Source of the DNA: CAYWVK01 sp964461865
GTDB taxonomy: Bacteria > Patescibacteriota > Microgenomatia > Levybacterales > UBA12049
NCBI GenBank assembly: GCA_964461865.1
Contig: CAYWVK010000004.1
Coordinates: forward strand, 1 to 31,405
DNA length: 31,405 nt
Direction: 5' to 3'
Made by a program: the position numbers and the translations under genes. This document shows positions 7,691 through 17,014 of this stretch, piece by piece. A model generated the notes under the pieces. The model was not told the DNA's origin. It saw nothing but the letters and a program-made list of their open reading frames with translations, and searched no databases. The stretch's first letter is position 1; each line of letters starts with the position of its first letter.

Positions 7691-9242
7691 CTTTATAGGG
7701 GATTAATTTATAAACTTTAACTACCGATACGTCCCATTCGTTCTCTATCTCTGCTCTTCCAAATCCTGCAATTTCCCAAAGAGAATGTCCAAGAGGATAA
7801 CAAGGAATACTTTCACAAACAACAAATAACTGATCAGTTACTGTTTCTCTTTTTGGATCTTTTTCTAAATCTAACATCACAACTGATGTTTTATTCCAAA
7901 CTTTAAAGAAATACCTATATGCATGGTCCGAATTACCTCCTGTGATTAATGCGAAATTAAACGGTTTTCCCTCTGCTTTTTCTACAACGAACTCTGCTAT
8001 TGTTTTCATTTGGTTTAATTGTCTATTTGGTTGATATTTAAAAGGAACACCACTAATGTTTATATAAATTATAAAAAGCAAAAGAATAACCGGAATTAAT
8101 TTTATTAAAGACTTTGATTTTTTGTAAAATTCATAAATAAAATTCCCTATAAGTAAAAAGGGGAGCGGAAAAAGAAAGCCTAAGTAATAATCATATATTG
8201 ATTTTTTATAAAACCCAAATAATAAAACGCCAACAATTAACCAGACCAGAAGCAAATTAAATTGTAAAAATTTTTCTTTATTTTTAAAGTTTTTAATTAA
8301 CAAATAAAATAATAAAAATACACTAAGTACAGCAATTAAAATAATTAATATTTGCCATGATAAAATTATTAAACTACTATAGCTTTCTATTTTTTCTTGT
8401 GAAGGATAAGAAAACGCAAGCCTTGCATAAAGCCTAAAAAATACATCATAAGCAACGGTAAAAAACATACTATTACCGCCTGTGTCACCTGACTTTAAAA
8501 CAAAATTTAAAATACTTTGAATATTTTGAAAACCATGTCTTACTTCAAAAGCCAAAAAAGGAATCCAACCGATTATTAATCCTGCAATAATAAAAATATA
8601 ATCTTTTATTATCAATAAAAGCTTTCTAGTATCCTTTAAAAAAAGCTTTGAAATTAATACGTAAATAAAAACTACTGCTATTAAAAAAACGATTATATAA
8701 TGTAATTGAAGTCCAATGCCTAAAAGTATTCCGGATATAAAAAGCCACTTTTTACTTTTATTCTTTAGGCCTTTATAAACAGTATATAAAGATAAAAGAG
8801 AAAAAAATGGAACAATATTTGGATTCCAAGAAGATCTTGAGTAAGCGATTACAACAGGCGAAATTGCATAAAGAAAAGAAGAGATAAGTCCTACTTTCTT
8901 ATTAAAAAACTCTGAAGCAATTTTATAAACAAACCATACGGTTGCAACTCCAAATAAAGCAACCATTACTGCCGGCCCAACAGGATTATAATTAAATAAC
9001 CATAAAAATGGCGTCATAAAATAGTAATAAATCGGACCTAAGAAAAATCCTCCAACAGAAGCTGTTGGACCAAGAAGAGTTAATTTCCCATGTAAAATTT
9101 CGTAAACAACAAGTACATCTCTTCCCTCATCTCCTAAAAAGGTCAAATAATCTGCAATTCTATACATCCTTAAAAAGGCGGCAATAATTAAAATAATTAA
9201 AATTACCCAATTTTCTGAAATAAAATGTTTTATTTTTAACAT
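7674..9242 (-). CDS. GT39/ArnT-like membrane glycosyltransferase
   Basis: This 522-aa integral membrane protein has about 10-12 hydrophobic segments. Near the N-terminus, after the first helix, it has the acidic loop FLGDEGRDVLVVYEIL that is diagnostic of the PMT/ArnT/GT39 (GT-C fold) superfamily, then GPIYYYFMTPFLWLF. Such enzymes move a sugar from a polyprenyl-phosphate donor to a target on the outer face of the membrane. I chose the ATG at 9242, 4 bases after the upstream stop; a TTG at 9275 would add 11 residues and overlap the upstream gene. The GT2-GtrA gene just upstream could make its lipid-linked donor. The acceptor is unknown. Confidence 0.85.
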   Translation of the reverse strand: MLKIKHFISENWVILIILIIAAFLRMYRIADYLTFLGDEGRDVLVVYEILHGKLTLLGPTASVGGFFLGPIYYYFMTPFLWLFNYNPVGPAVMVALFGVATVWFVYKIASEFFNKKVGLISSFLYAISPVVIAYSRSSWNPNIVPFFSLLSLYTVYKGLKNKSKKWLFISGILLGIGLQLHYIIVFLIAVVFIYVLISKLFLKDTRKLLLIIKDYIFIIAGLIIGWIPFLAFEVRHGFQNIQSILNFVLKSGDTGGNSMFFTVAYDVFFRLYARLAFSYPSQEKIESYSSLIILSWQILIILIAVLSVFLLFYLLIKNFKNKEKFLQFNLLLVWLIVGVLLFGFYKKSIYDYYLGFLFPLPFLLIGNFIYEFYKKSKSLIKLIPVILLLFIIYINISGVPFKYQPNRQLNQMKTIAEFVVEKAEGKPFNFALITGGNSDHAYRYFFKVWNKTSVVMLDLEKDPKRETVTDQLFVVCESIPCYPLGHSLWEIAGFGRAEIENEWDVSVVKVYKLIPYKEKPLH

Positions 9243-9246
9243 TTGT

Positions 9247-10383
9247 TTAATGGGGTTTTCTTTTCCAAATAACAAAACGATACATGGAAAAGTTATAAAC
9301 TAAAAGTACACTGGTTGCTAAAACAAAATAAACATAGGGTAATGGGTGTTCTCTACCAAACAATATTTCTCCAAGTTGAATTAATCCTGATTGAATAATA
9401 ATTACGCCTATGTTTGAACTTGCGAAAAAACCAAGCATTTTAAGAAAATACGTTGAAGAATTTTTAGCCCTTTCTCTTTTAAAGGTCCAAAGATTGTTTA
9501 AATTATAATTTGAAAATATTGCAAGTTGAGCTGAAAACAGATTAGCTAGTCCTAAAGGTAAATTCGTTGAGCCAATTAAAATTCTATAAACTATTAACTG
9601 TAATATAAAACCTGTTCCTCCGACAACTAAAAATTTTCCAAAAGTTCCGTAAATCAATTCTATTGTTCTCATTTTAATTACAAAAACTAAGGTTTTCACA
9701 ATTGTTTCTATTCCCGGAATTTTTGATTTACCAAGAGTTCTATCCTTTGCATTAAACGGAACCTCCGCTACTTTAAATCCATCTTTAACCGCGTTATACA
9801 AAAATCCAACCTGAAAAGTATATCCCGTAAATTTACCCAATTTATCTTTTTCTTTTAAAAATACCTCTTTTTTTATTGCCCTATATCCTCCGGTCCAATC
9901 ATCTATGCCTTTTCTTCCAAAAAGAACTCTAATAAATAAATTTCCCCAAACAGATAATATTTTCCTATGAATTCCCCAATCTTGCGGAATTGAACCACCT
10001 TTGCTATAACGAGTACCAATAACAAAATCGCTTCCTTTGTCTATCTCTTCTAAAAAATTGGCAATTTTTGTAGGATCATGAAAAAAGTCTGCATCCATTT
10101 CAAATAAAATATCTGCTCCCATTTTATCTATGGCATAAGTCATTCCCCTAATGTATGCAGCACCTAACCCCTCTTTTTTACCAATAATTAAATCCAAGCT
10201 TTTATATTTTTTCATTAAGTCTTTTACAATTTCTGAGGTTCCATCAGGTGAGGAATCATCAGCAACTAAAATTGCCATTTCGTGGTTTTTAACTTTAGGA
10301 AATATTTCTTCTTCTAAGATTCCTATTAATTTTTCGATGTTTCCTTTTTCGTTATATGTCGGTATGATTATTACTGCTTTCAT
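9247..10383 (-). CDS. Polyprenyl-phosphate glycosyltransferase (GT2) fused to GtrA
   Basis: This is a 378-aa two-domain protein. Residues 1-240 are a dolichol-phosphate-mannose-synthase-like GT2 domain: IIIPTYNEKGNI, the ADDSSPDGT motif (Asp42, Asp43), the DxD at MDADFFHDP (Asp97, Asp99), GTRYSKGGSI and DDWTGGYRAI. Residues about 245-375 form a GtrA-type domain of four membrane helices (FLVVGGTGFILQLIVYRILI onward). Such fusions charge polyprenyl phosphate with a sugar and may help flip it across the membrane. It is followed within 5 bases by the GT39 gene, which would use the product. The sugar transferred cannot be read from the sequence. Confidence 0.92.
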   Translation of the reverse strand: MKAVIIIPTYNEKGNIEKLIGILEEEIFPKVKNHEMAILVADDSSPDGTSEIVKDLMKKYKSLDLIIGKKEGLGAAYIRGMTYAIDKMGADILFEMDADFFHDPTKIANFLEEIDKGSDFVIGTRYSKGGSIPQDWGIHRKILSVWGNLFIRVLFGRKGIDDWTGGYRAIKKEVFLKEKDKLGKFTGYTFQVGFLYNAVKDGFKVAEVPFNAKDRTLGKSKIPGIETIVKTLVFVIKMRTIELIYGTFGKFLVVGGTGFILQLIVYRILIGSTNLPLGLANLFSAQLAIFSNYNLNNLWTFKRERAKNSSTYFLKMLGFFASSNIGVIIIQSGLIQLGEILFGREHPLPYVYFVLATSVLLVYNFSMYRFVIWKRKPH

Positions 10384-11348
10384 TAAATTTTATTCTTAAA
10401 ATATTCTACAGTTTTTCCTATACCTTCTTCAATGTCTATTTTTGGTTCCCAATTAATAAGTTTTTTTGCCTTTGTTATATCAGGTTTTCTTATTAAAGGA
10501 TCATCTTCGGGTAAATCTTCAAAAGTAAACTCGGATGAAGATTTAGAAATTTTTTTTATTATTTCAGCAAGTTCAATAATTTTTCTTTCATCAGGATTAC
10601 CGATATTAATCACTTCTCCTTTTACCTCCTTAGAAAACATCGATAAAATTAATCCTCTAACCATATCATCAACATAGCAACAACTTCTGGTTTGTTTTCC
10701 GCCACCATAAATTGTAATCGGCTCATTTCTTATTGCTTGATTGATAAAATTTGAGATTACTCTTCCGTCATCTTTTTGCATAAATGGTCCATAAGTATTA
10801 AAAATTCTAATTATTCTTATGTTTAAATTAAATTTTCTAAAATATGCCATTGTCATTGCTTCTCCAAATCTTTTACTTTCATCATAAACGGACCTGATTC
10901 CATTCGGATTAACATTTCCAAAGTATTTTTCATCCTGGGGACTTACCTTAGGATTACCGTAAACTTCAGAGGTAGATGCATAAAGAAAGCTGGCATTATT
11001 TTTTCTGGCGACTTCTAATAAATTATGTGTACCTTGGGAATTAGCAAGTAAAGTTTCAATCGGAAGATTAATAAAACTTATTTTACTTTTACTATTGGGA
11101 GAAGCAGGGGAAGCTAAGTGAAATAAATGAGTTATTCCCTTTAAATTAAGTTTTTCTAAATCTTTTCTTTTTGAAACATCAACTTTTAAAAATGTAAATT
11201 TAGGATTTTTTTTTAAATCTATTAGATTATCTTCTACTCCAGTTATTAAACTATCTAAACAAACCACTTCGTTTTGCTTAGCAATAAGTTCTCTACAAAG
11301 GTGGGAACCAATAAAGCCCGCTCCTCCGGCTACGAGTATTTTATGCAT
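10383..11348 (-). CDS. UDP-glucuronate decarboxylase-like SDR
   Basis: This 321-aa extended short-chain dehydrogenase has the NAD-binding GGAGFIGSHL near the N-terminus, a STSEVYGNP segment and the catalytic YDESK. It then has RIIRIFNTYGPFMQKDDGRV and the typical substrate-domain motif YGGGKQTRSCCYVDDMVRG. These are the marks of UXS-type enzymes, which turn UDP-glucuronate into UDP-xylose (or UDP-4-keto-pentose). ugd, three genes upstream, would supply the substrate, which supports the call. Its stop overlaps the start of the GT2-GtrA gene by 1 base. A different UDP-sugar epimerase is the main alternative. Confidence 0.82.
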   Translation of the reverse strand: MHKILVAGGAGFIGSHLCRELIAKQNEVVCLDSLITGVEDNLIDLKKNPKFTFLKVDVSKRKDLEKLNLKGITHLFHLASPASPNSKSKISFINLPIETLLANSQGTHNLLEVARKNNASFLYASTSEVYGNPKVSPQDEKYFGNVNPNGIRSVYDESKRFGEAMTMAYFRKFNLNIRIIRIFNTYGPFMQKDDGRVISNFINQAIRNEPITIYGGGKQTRSCCYVDDMVRGLILSMFSKEVKGEVINIGNPDERKIIELAEIIKKISKSSSEFTFEDLPEDDPLIRKPDITKAKKLINWEPKIDIEEGIGKTVEYFKNKI

Positions 11349-11351
11349 AAA

Positions 11352-12323
11352 TTATTTATTAGCTTTCTCGCTTTCAATATCAGCCTTAACCATCATTTCT
11401 ACTAGTTCTTTAAAGCTTGTCTTTGGTTTCCAGCCTAATTCTTTTTTTGCCTTACTATAATCCCCAATTAAATAATCTACCTCTGCCGGACGCATGTGCC
11501 TTGGATCATTTGAAATTACATATTTTTCCCAATCTTTTATTCCAACTGTATTAAAAGCTAGTTCTAAAAATTCTCTAACACTATGATTTTCTCCTGTTGC
11601 TATAACAAAATCGTCAGGCTTTTCCTGCTGTAACATTAACCACATTGCCTCTACATAGTCTCCTGCAAATCCCCAATCTCTTTTTGCCTCTAGGTTTCCA
11701 AGCTCAAGCTTATCTTGTTTCTTTAAATGAATCCTGGCAACAGCGTGAGAAATTTTTCTTGTTACAAATTCCAGCCCTCTTCGTGGTGATTCATGATTAA
11801 ATAAAATTCCCGAACAAGCAAATAAATCGTAACTTTCTCTATAATTCAATGTTATATAGTGTCCATAAACCTTAGCAACGCCATATGGACTTCTCGGATG
11901 AAATCTAGTTGTTTCCTTTTGCGGAGTTTCGGTGACTTTTCCAAACATCTCTGATGACGATGCCTGATAAAATCTTATTTTAGGATTAATTGTTCTTATT
12001 GATTCCAATACCCTTGTTACTCCAAGAGCTGTAAATTCACCTGTTAAAACCGGCTGCAACCAAGAAGCTCTTACAAAAGACTGCGCTGCTAAATTATATA
12101 CTTCATCTGGTTCTGATTCTAAAATTGCAGCTGCTAGGGAACTTTGATCCAGTAAATCCCCTGATATTAAATCAATTTTATCTTCAATATGTTTTATTCT
12201 TTCAAGATTAATCGTACTGGTTCTTCTTGTTAAACCATAAACTTTATAATTCTTTTGTAGCAAAAATTCTGCTAAATATGAACCGTCTTGCCCTGTAATA
12301 CCTGTTATTAAAGCTCTTTTCAT
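11352..12323 (-). CDS. gmd: GDP-mannose 4,6-dehydratase
   Basis: The enzyme converts GDP-D-mannose to GDP-4-dehydro-6-deoxy-D-mannose. The 323-aa protein begins with RALITGITGQDGSYLAEFLL, the usual Gmd N-terminus. It has YNLAAQSFVRASW, the SSSEMFGKV Ser/Glu segment, the catalytic YGVAK, and the diagnostic ILFNHESPRRGLEFVTRKI. NLEAKRDWGFAGDYVEAMW and RPAEVDYLIGD also match the family. It lies 10 bases after the rmd-like gene, with which it would form a two-step pathway. No GDP-mannose pyrophosphorylase gene lies in the window. Confidence 0.95.
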   Translation of the reverse strand: MKRALITGITGQDGSYLAEFLLQKNYKVYGLTRRTSTINLERIKHIEDKIDLISGDLLDQSSLAAAILESEPDEVYNLAAQSFVRASWLQPVLTGEFTALGVTRVLESIRTINPKIRFYQASSSEMFGKVTETPQKETTRFHPRSPYGVAKVYGHYITLNYRESYDLFACSGILFNHESPRRGLEFVTRKISHAVARIHLKKQDKLELGNLEAKRDWGFAGDYVEAMWLMLQQEKPDDFVIATGENHSVREFLELAFNTVGIKDWEKYVISNDPRHMRPAEVDYLIGDYSKAKKELGWKPKTSFKELVEMMVKADIESEKANK

Positions 12324-12333
12324 AAGATTTATT

Positions 12334-13296
12334 TTAAATTATATTTCTCCAATAGTCCAGAGTTTCTCTTAAAGTTTTTTCAATCGGGATTAATGGCTTC
12401 CAACCGGTTGTTTTTTTAAACTTTGAACAATCACATCTTAGTTCAGGCTCATCTATTGGTCTAAATAATGTTTTATCTATTTTTACCTCTATTTCTTTTT
12501 TAGAAAAAGATAACAATATGTTTAATATATCTTTAATTTTATATGCTTTTCCTGAACCAATATTATAAACATCACCTGGTACTCCTTTTTCTAAAACTAA
12601 ATAATAAGCCCTAACCATATCCAAAACATCTGTAAAATCTCTTTTTGCTTCTAGGTTTCCGACTTCAAGAATTGGCTTTCTTTTACCTTTTTCTATTTCT
12701 GCAATTTTTTTTGAAAATGCACCAACAACAAAATTTGGTCCTTGCCCTGGACCAACATGATTAAAAGGACGCACCCTAATTACGTTAATTCCATATGCTA
12801 AAAAATATTGAAGACCTAAATAATCCTGAGCAATTTTCGAAACTGCATATGGATTAACAGGGTTTAAAGGGGTGTTTTCGTTTATCGGTATATTTTCTTT
12901 ATCAACTTTTCCATAAACATCTGCAGATGAAACAATTAAAACTTTTGTTTTAAAAAGATTACATTTTTTCAAACCTTCTAAAATATTAATCTCCGATAGG
13001 ATGTTGTTTGTGATCACCTTTTCCGGTTGATCAAAGCTTAAAGAAGGAACTGTAAATGCTGCTAAGTGATAAATTTCATCGGGTTTTATTTTTTCAATTA
13101 AAAAAATTACTTTTTCTTTATCTGATAAATCAACTTTTTCTAAAATAATTTTATCTTTATATTCTGCTAATTTATTCTTAGATGAATCTTCAAGAAAAGT
13201 ACCATAAATTTTTACATCTTTTTTATCTGATAAATATTTTATTAAATGATAGCCAACAAATCCGGATGCTCCTGTAATGAGGATTTTTCTCTGCAT
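12334..13296 (-). CDS. GDP-6-deoxy-4-keto-mannose reductase-like SDR
   Basis: This 320-aa extended SDR has an N-terminal NAD(P)-binding GASGFVGYHL, YHLAAFTVPSL, SSADVYGKV and the catalytic YAVSK. It then has RVRPFNHVGPGQGPNFVVGA, a motif typical of Rmd and related GDP-4-keto-6-deoxy-mannose reductases. Paired with the adjacent gmd it would yield GDP-D-rhamnose (or a related 6-deoxyhexose such as GDP-talose). It shares EVGNLEAKRDF with gmd, where LEAKRDW is typical of GDP-sugar SDRs. Both the family call and the product are moderately certain; the C4 stereochemistry cannot be read from the sequence. Confidence 0.8.
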   Translation of the reverse strand: MQRKILITGASGFVGYHLIKYLSDKKDVKIYGTFLEDSSKNKLAEYKDKIILEKVDLSDKEKVIFLIEKIKPDEIYHLAAFTVPSLSFDQPEKVITNNILSEINILEGLKKCNLFKTKVLIVSSADVYGKVDKENIPINENTPLNPVNPYAVSKIAQDYLGLQYFLAYGINVIRVRPFNHVGPGQGPNFVVGAFSKKIAEIEKGKRKPILEVGNLEAKRDFTDVLDMVRAYYLVLEKGVPGDVYNIGSGKAYKIKDILNILLSFSKKEIEVKIDKTLFRPIDEPELRCDCSKFKKTTGWKPLIPIEKTLRETLDYWRNII

Positions 13297-13298
13297 AA

Positions 13299-14591
13299 TT
13301 ATCTTCCTACTCCTTGATACTCAAAACCAAGAGACATTACTTCTTCCGGTGAGTAAATATTTCTAGCATCAAGAATTATTGGTTTTTTCATTAGTTTTTT
13401 AATTTTCTCAAGATCTAATTGTCTAAATTCATTCCATTCGGTAACAACAACTAAAAGATCTGCGTCTTTTGCTGTTTCATAGACATCATTTGCATATTCA
13501 ATTTCTTTAAATATTTTCTTGGCACTATTAATGGCAATTGGATCATAAGCCTTAATCTTTGCCCCATCGCTTTTTAACAAATTAATTATTCTAATTGATG
13601 GAGCATCTCTCATATCATCTGTGTCCGGCTTAAATGCAAGGCCTAATATACCAACCGTTTTGCCATTAACTTTATTATCCAACAACTTCCTTGCTTTTCT
13701 TACAATATCTTCTGTTGCCTCTTTGTTAATACGCTCTACTTCTCTTAGTAAGGCAAAATCGTAGTTATTTTCCTTGGCAATCGCAATTAAAGCCCTAACA
13801 TCCTTTGGAAAACAACTTCCTCCATATCCTGCTCCTGGAGAAAGAAATTTATTTCCGATTCTTTCATCAAGCCCTATACCCTCTAATACCTTAAGCCCAT
13901 CTGCACCTGTTAGCTCGCTTAATTTCGCTATGGCATTAGCAAAAGAAATTTTTGTTGAAAGAAATGCATTAGATGCATACTTTATCATTTCTGCTGTTTC
14001 AATATTGGTTAATACATAATTTCCATCAATAGGCTCATGTAGCTCAACTAATATTTGCTCTGCTTTTTTTGAGTCTGTTCCGATTACAATCCTGTCCGGA
14101 GATAACGTATCGGATATTGCTTGCCCCTCTCGCAAAAATTCCGGTGTTGATGCAAGATTAAATTCTGCTTTTTGCGGTTTTACTTTCTCGATTATTTGTT
14201 TTACTTTTTTATTTGTACCGACAGGGACTGTACTCTTAGTTACAACCACTGTATAACCATTAAGATTTTCACCAATTTTTCCTGCAACTTCAAAAACCGA
14301 TGATAAATTTGCCTGACCATCCTCTTTTGACGGCGTACCAACAGCAATAAAAACAACTTTTGATTCAGGAATTGCTTTTTTATAATCAAGGGTAAAAAGT
14401 AGTCTTTTTGCCATTACATTTTTTTTAACCATTTCCTCAAGACGTGGCTCGTAAATTGGAATTATTCCCTTTTTTAAATTATCAATTTTTTCTCTTGTAT
14501 GACCAACTACCCAAACAGTATTGCCAAGATCTGCAAATACAGCAGCTGTAACCAACCCTACATAACCATGTCCTACAAACGTTATTGTCAT
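13299..14591 (-). CDS. ugd: UDP-glucose 6-dehydrogenase
   Basis: This 430-aa enzyme oxidises UDP-glucose twice to UDP-glucuronate using NAD. It has the N-terminal Rossmann motif VGHGYVGLVTAAVFADLG, then VAVGTPSKEDG-type and STVPVGT motifs. The catalytic cysteine is in GAGYGGSCFPKDVRALI, and the C-terminal UDP-binding domain has GLAFKPDTDDMRDAPS. Length and domain order are those of the UDPGDH family. It starts 1 base after the rmlD-like gene stop and ends 2 bases before the rmd-like gene, so it is translated in a tight operon. Its product is the expected substrate of the UXS-like enzyme at 10383-11348. Confidence 0.97.
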   Translation of the reverse strand: MTITFVGHGYVGLVTAAVFADLGNTVWVVGHTREKIDNLKKGIIPIYEPRLEEMVKKNVMAKRLLFTLDYKKAIPESKVVFIAVGTPSKEDGQANLSSVFEVAGKIGENLNGYTVVVTKSTVPVGTNKKVKQIIEKVKPQKAEFNLASTPEFLREGQAISDTLSPDRIVIGTDSKKAEQILVELHEPIDGNYVLTNIETAEMIKYASNAFLSTKISFANAIAKLSELTGADGLKVLEGIGLDERIGNKFLSPGAGYGGSCFPKDVRALIAIAKENNYDFALLREVERINKEATEDIVRKARKLLDNKVNGKTVGILGLAFKPDTDDMRDAPSIRIINLLKSDGAKIKAYDPIAINSAKKIFKEIEYANDVYETAKDADLLVVVTEWNEFRQLDLEKIKKLMKKPIILDARNIYSPEEVMSLGFEYQGVGR

Positions 14592-14592
14592 A

Positions 14593-15465
14593 TTAATTTT
14601 TTAACTGAATTTTAATTTTTTCCAGTGCCTCTTCAAAAGAGGTCATTTTAATTCCCAGTTTTTCTATTTTATCATTATTTAAGGATAAATTGTATGCCCT
14701 TGGAGCCTTATCTTTAAAAAATTCATTTCTGGTTGTTTTTTCAATCAATTCTTTATTTAAATTAAACACCTTTGCAATTTTTATTACAGCATCATAAGGA
14801 CTAATTATCTCTTCCCCGACAGCGTGATACTTACCTATTAAATTATTTTTAATAATTAAATTTATAACCAAGGGTAAATCATCAATAAAAGTAGGGGTAA
14901 AATGGTGATCAGCTACTGCTGTTATTCTTTTTTTGCTTTCTAGTAATCTTTTAAAAACCCTTACGTATTCTTCTTTTTCAAAATTTGCACGATACGGATA
15001 AGCAATTCTCAAAATTACCCATGGGCAAGAAGCATTTTCAACTAATTTTTCAGCTTCTTCTTTTGTTTTGGCATAAAAACCAATGGCATTTGTAGTTTCT
15101 TCCTCTTTGTATTTTTCCGGCAAGTTTTTTTCTCCTGAAAAAACCATATCAGTTGAAAAATAAATTATTTTTTTATTAAATTTCTGACAAGCTTCTATTA
15201 CATTTTTTGTGCCTAAAACATTTATTTTCCAAGCATTACTTTGCTTTTCTAAATGTTTTTCTTTTTCCGCATCATCAACTTTTGTAAACGCTGCTAAATG
15301 AAGTACTGTGTTTGATGAAGAATTCCCAACTGCTTTTATTACTTGCTCCTTTATCGTAATATCAATTCCGTTTCTCCTGTTTAAACTTTCAAATTCAAAA
15401 TCTTTTAGAAGCTCAACTATTCTTGATCCGACAAGTCCGGTTAATCCGGTTCCTAATATTTTCAT
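14593..15465 (-). CDS. rfbD: dTDP-4-dehydrorhamnose reductase-like SDR
   Basis: This 290-aa protein matches the RmlD family: N-terminal GTGLTGLVGSRIVELL, LHLAAFTKVDDAEKEKH (the AAYTxVDxAE-type motif), NVLGTKNVIEAC, FSTDMVFSGE and the catalytic YAKTK. RmlD reduces dTDP-4-keto-rhamnose to dTDP-L-rhamnose. Its start overlaps the rmlB stop by 4 bases. No rmlC epimerase is encoded beside it, so the enzyme could instead reduce the un-epimerised keto sugar to dTDP-6-deoxy-D-hexose (fucose or quinovose type). That reading is inference. The family call is firmer than the exact product. Confidence 0.85.
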   Translation of the reverse strand: MKILGTGLTGLVGSRIVELLKDFEFESLNRRNGIDITIKEQVIKAVGNSSSNTVLHLAAFTKVDDAEKEKHLEKQSNAWKINVLGTKNVIEACQKFNKKIIYFSTDMVFSGEKNLPEKYKEEETTNAIGFYAKTKEEAEKLVENASCPWVILRIAYPYRANFEKEEYVRVFKRLLESKKRITAVADHHFTPTFIDDLPLVINLIIKNNLIGKYHAVGEEIISPYDAVIKIAKVFNLNKELIEKTTRNEFFKDKAPRAYNLSLNNDKIEKLGIKMTSFEEALEKIKIQLKN

Positions 15466-16475
15466 ATGTTTCCATATTGTTTTTTATAATATTTTTGATA
15501 ATCACCACTTTTAACGCTTTTCCACCATTGTTCATTTTCCTTATACCACTCAACTGTTTTCTTAAGCCATTCATCAAAACTATGCATTGGCTTCCAGCCT
15601 AATTCTGTTTTTATTTTTGACCAATCAACAGCGTATTTTCTATCGTGTCCCGGTCTATCCTTAACAAATTCAATCATGTCTTCTTTTTTACCCAATATTT
15701 TTAATATTTTTTCAACAACCGATAAATTACTTATATCCTCATTTAAACCTCCTATACAATAGGTTTCACCAATTTTTCCTTTTTCTAAAATTAAATCAAT
15801 TGCCCTGCAATGATCTTCAACATAAAGCCAATCTCTTACATATAATCCGTCACCATAAATTGGAACATTTTTATTCTCTAATATATTCGTAATAGCAAGT
15901 GGAATCATTTTTTCAGGAAATTGAAACGGACCATAATTATTTGAACAATTAGAAATTGTCGTCGGCAAATTATACGTATGATAATATGCCCTTACAAGAT
16001 GATCTGATCCGGCTTTACTAGCTGAATATGGACTTCTGGGATCATAATTTGTTCGTTCATTAAATTTATTCAAATCTTTAAGTTTTAAGCTACCATATAC
16101 TTCATCTGTAGAAACGTGATGAAATCTTTTAACTTCATTTTTTAAAGCTTTTTCTAAAAGTACTTGTGTCCCTAATACGTTTGTTTTTATAAAGTCTGCC
16201 GGTTTAAAAATTGACCTATCTACATGAGTTTCCGCTGCAAAGTGTACAACCGTATCTACTCCATTCATTGCCTTTTCAACAATTTCGGGATCACAAATAT
16301 CACCGTGTATAAATTGATAATTTGAATTCCCTTCGAGTAGTTTTAGATTTTCTAAATTACCAGCGTAAGTTAATTTATCTAAATTTATAATTTTATCGTT
16401 GGGATGATTTTTAAACCAATAAAGTATAAAATTTGAACCAATAAAACCAGCTCCACCTGTTACTAATGTTTTCAT
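15462..16475 (-). CDS. rfbB: dTDP-glucose 4,6-dehydratase
   Basis: This 337-aa extended SDR makes dTDP-4-keto-6-deoxy-D-glucose from dTDP-glucose. Classical motifs are present: GGAGFIGSNFILYW, the FAAETHVDRSI segment, STDEVYGSL with the catalytic Thr-Asp-Glu triplet, YSASKAGSDHLVRAYYHTY, NCSNNYGPFQFPEKMIPLAI, and the C-terminal RPGHDRKYAVDWSKIKTELG. It overlaps the Nudix gene upstream and the rmlD-like gene downstream by 4 bases each (ATGA junctions), so the three genes should be translationally coupled. This is one of the most certain calls in the cluster. Confidence 0.97.
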   Translation of the reverse strand: MKTLVTGGAGFIGSNFILYWFKNHPNDKIINLDKLTYAGNLENLKLLEGNSNYQFIHGDICDPEIVEKAMNGVDTVVHFAAETHVDRSIFKPADFIKTNVLGTQVLLEKALKNEVKRFHHVSTDEVYGSLKLKDLNKFNERTNYDPRSPYSASKAGSDHLVRAYYHTYNLPTTISNCSNNYGPFQFPEKMIPLAITNILENKNVPIYGDGLYVRDWLYVEDHCRAIDLILEKGKIGETYCIGGLNEDISNLSVVEKILKILGKKEDMIEFVKDRPGHDRKYAVDWSKIKTELGWKPMHSFDEWLKKTVEWYKENEQWWKSVKSGDYQKYYKKQYGNI

Positions 16476-17014
16476 AATCTTTTTTCCTTAACTAATTTTT
16501 CTAAATATAAAATAGCATACATTGTTGATACTGTTGTAATTTCTTTTTTCATTACCATTTCTACGGCTTTATCAAGCGACACTTTTATCAATTCTATTTC
16601 CTCTCCATCTTCCGGCTTTGCTTCTTCTTTTTCCAAGTCCTTAGCTAAAAAAAGATGAATTCTTGACTTAACTACGCTTGCAGAATTTTCGATTCTACTT
16701 ATTTCTTCCCAGTGCTTAGCTACTAATCCCGTTTCTTCTTTAAGTTCTCTTTTCGCTGCTGCTAAAGGGTTCTCGTTCTCATCCACATGCCCTGCTGTAA
16801 ACTCAATTAAATAATCATCATACAAATATCTATATTGTTTAATCATGTATACTTCGTAATCATTTGTTAAAGGTATAATCATTGAGACGGGTTTTCTAAT
16901 AACTGATTGGTAAACATGCTTATTACCATTGGGAAGTATTATTTTTTCCTTTTCGACATCAAAAAAATCAGTATTTAAAATTTTTTTACTGGAAACTGTT
17001 TTCCAATTGCTCAT
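16472..17014 (-). CDS. Nudix hydrolase (ADP-ribose pyrophosphatase-like)
   Basis: This 180-aa protein has a complete Nudix box starting GHVDENENPLAAAKRELKEE (G-x5-E-x7-REUxEExGU all match) inside a fold typical of ADP-sugar pyrophosphatases: an N-terminal strand-rich dimerisation part, then KQYRYLYDDYLIEFTAGHVD. Such enzymes cleave nucleoside-diphosphate sugars. It lies between rmlA and rmlB, overlapping rmlB by 4 bases and starting just before the rmlA stop, a place often held by rmlC in other genomes. A house-cleaning or flux-control role on nucleotide sugars is plausible. The substrate is not determinable from sequence. Confidence 0.9.
   Translation of the reverse strand: MSNWKTVSSKKILNTDFFDVEKEKIILPNGNKHVYQSVIRKPVSMIIPLTNDYEVYMIKQYRYLYDDYLIEFTAGHVDENENPLAAAKRELKEETGLVAKHWEEISRIENSASVVKSRIHLFLAKDLEKEEAKPEDGEEIELIKVSLDKAVEMVMKKEITTVSTMYAILYLEKLVKEKRL

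Noticed and set aside
9243..9275. TTG start for the GT39 gene overlapping the GT2-GtrA gene
   Set aside because: The ATG at 9242 lies just after the upstream stop and directly precedes the first membrane helix.
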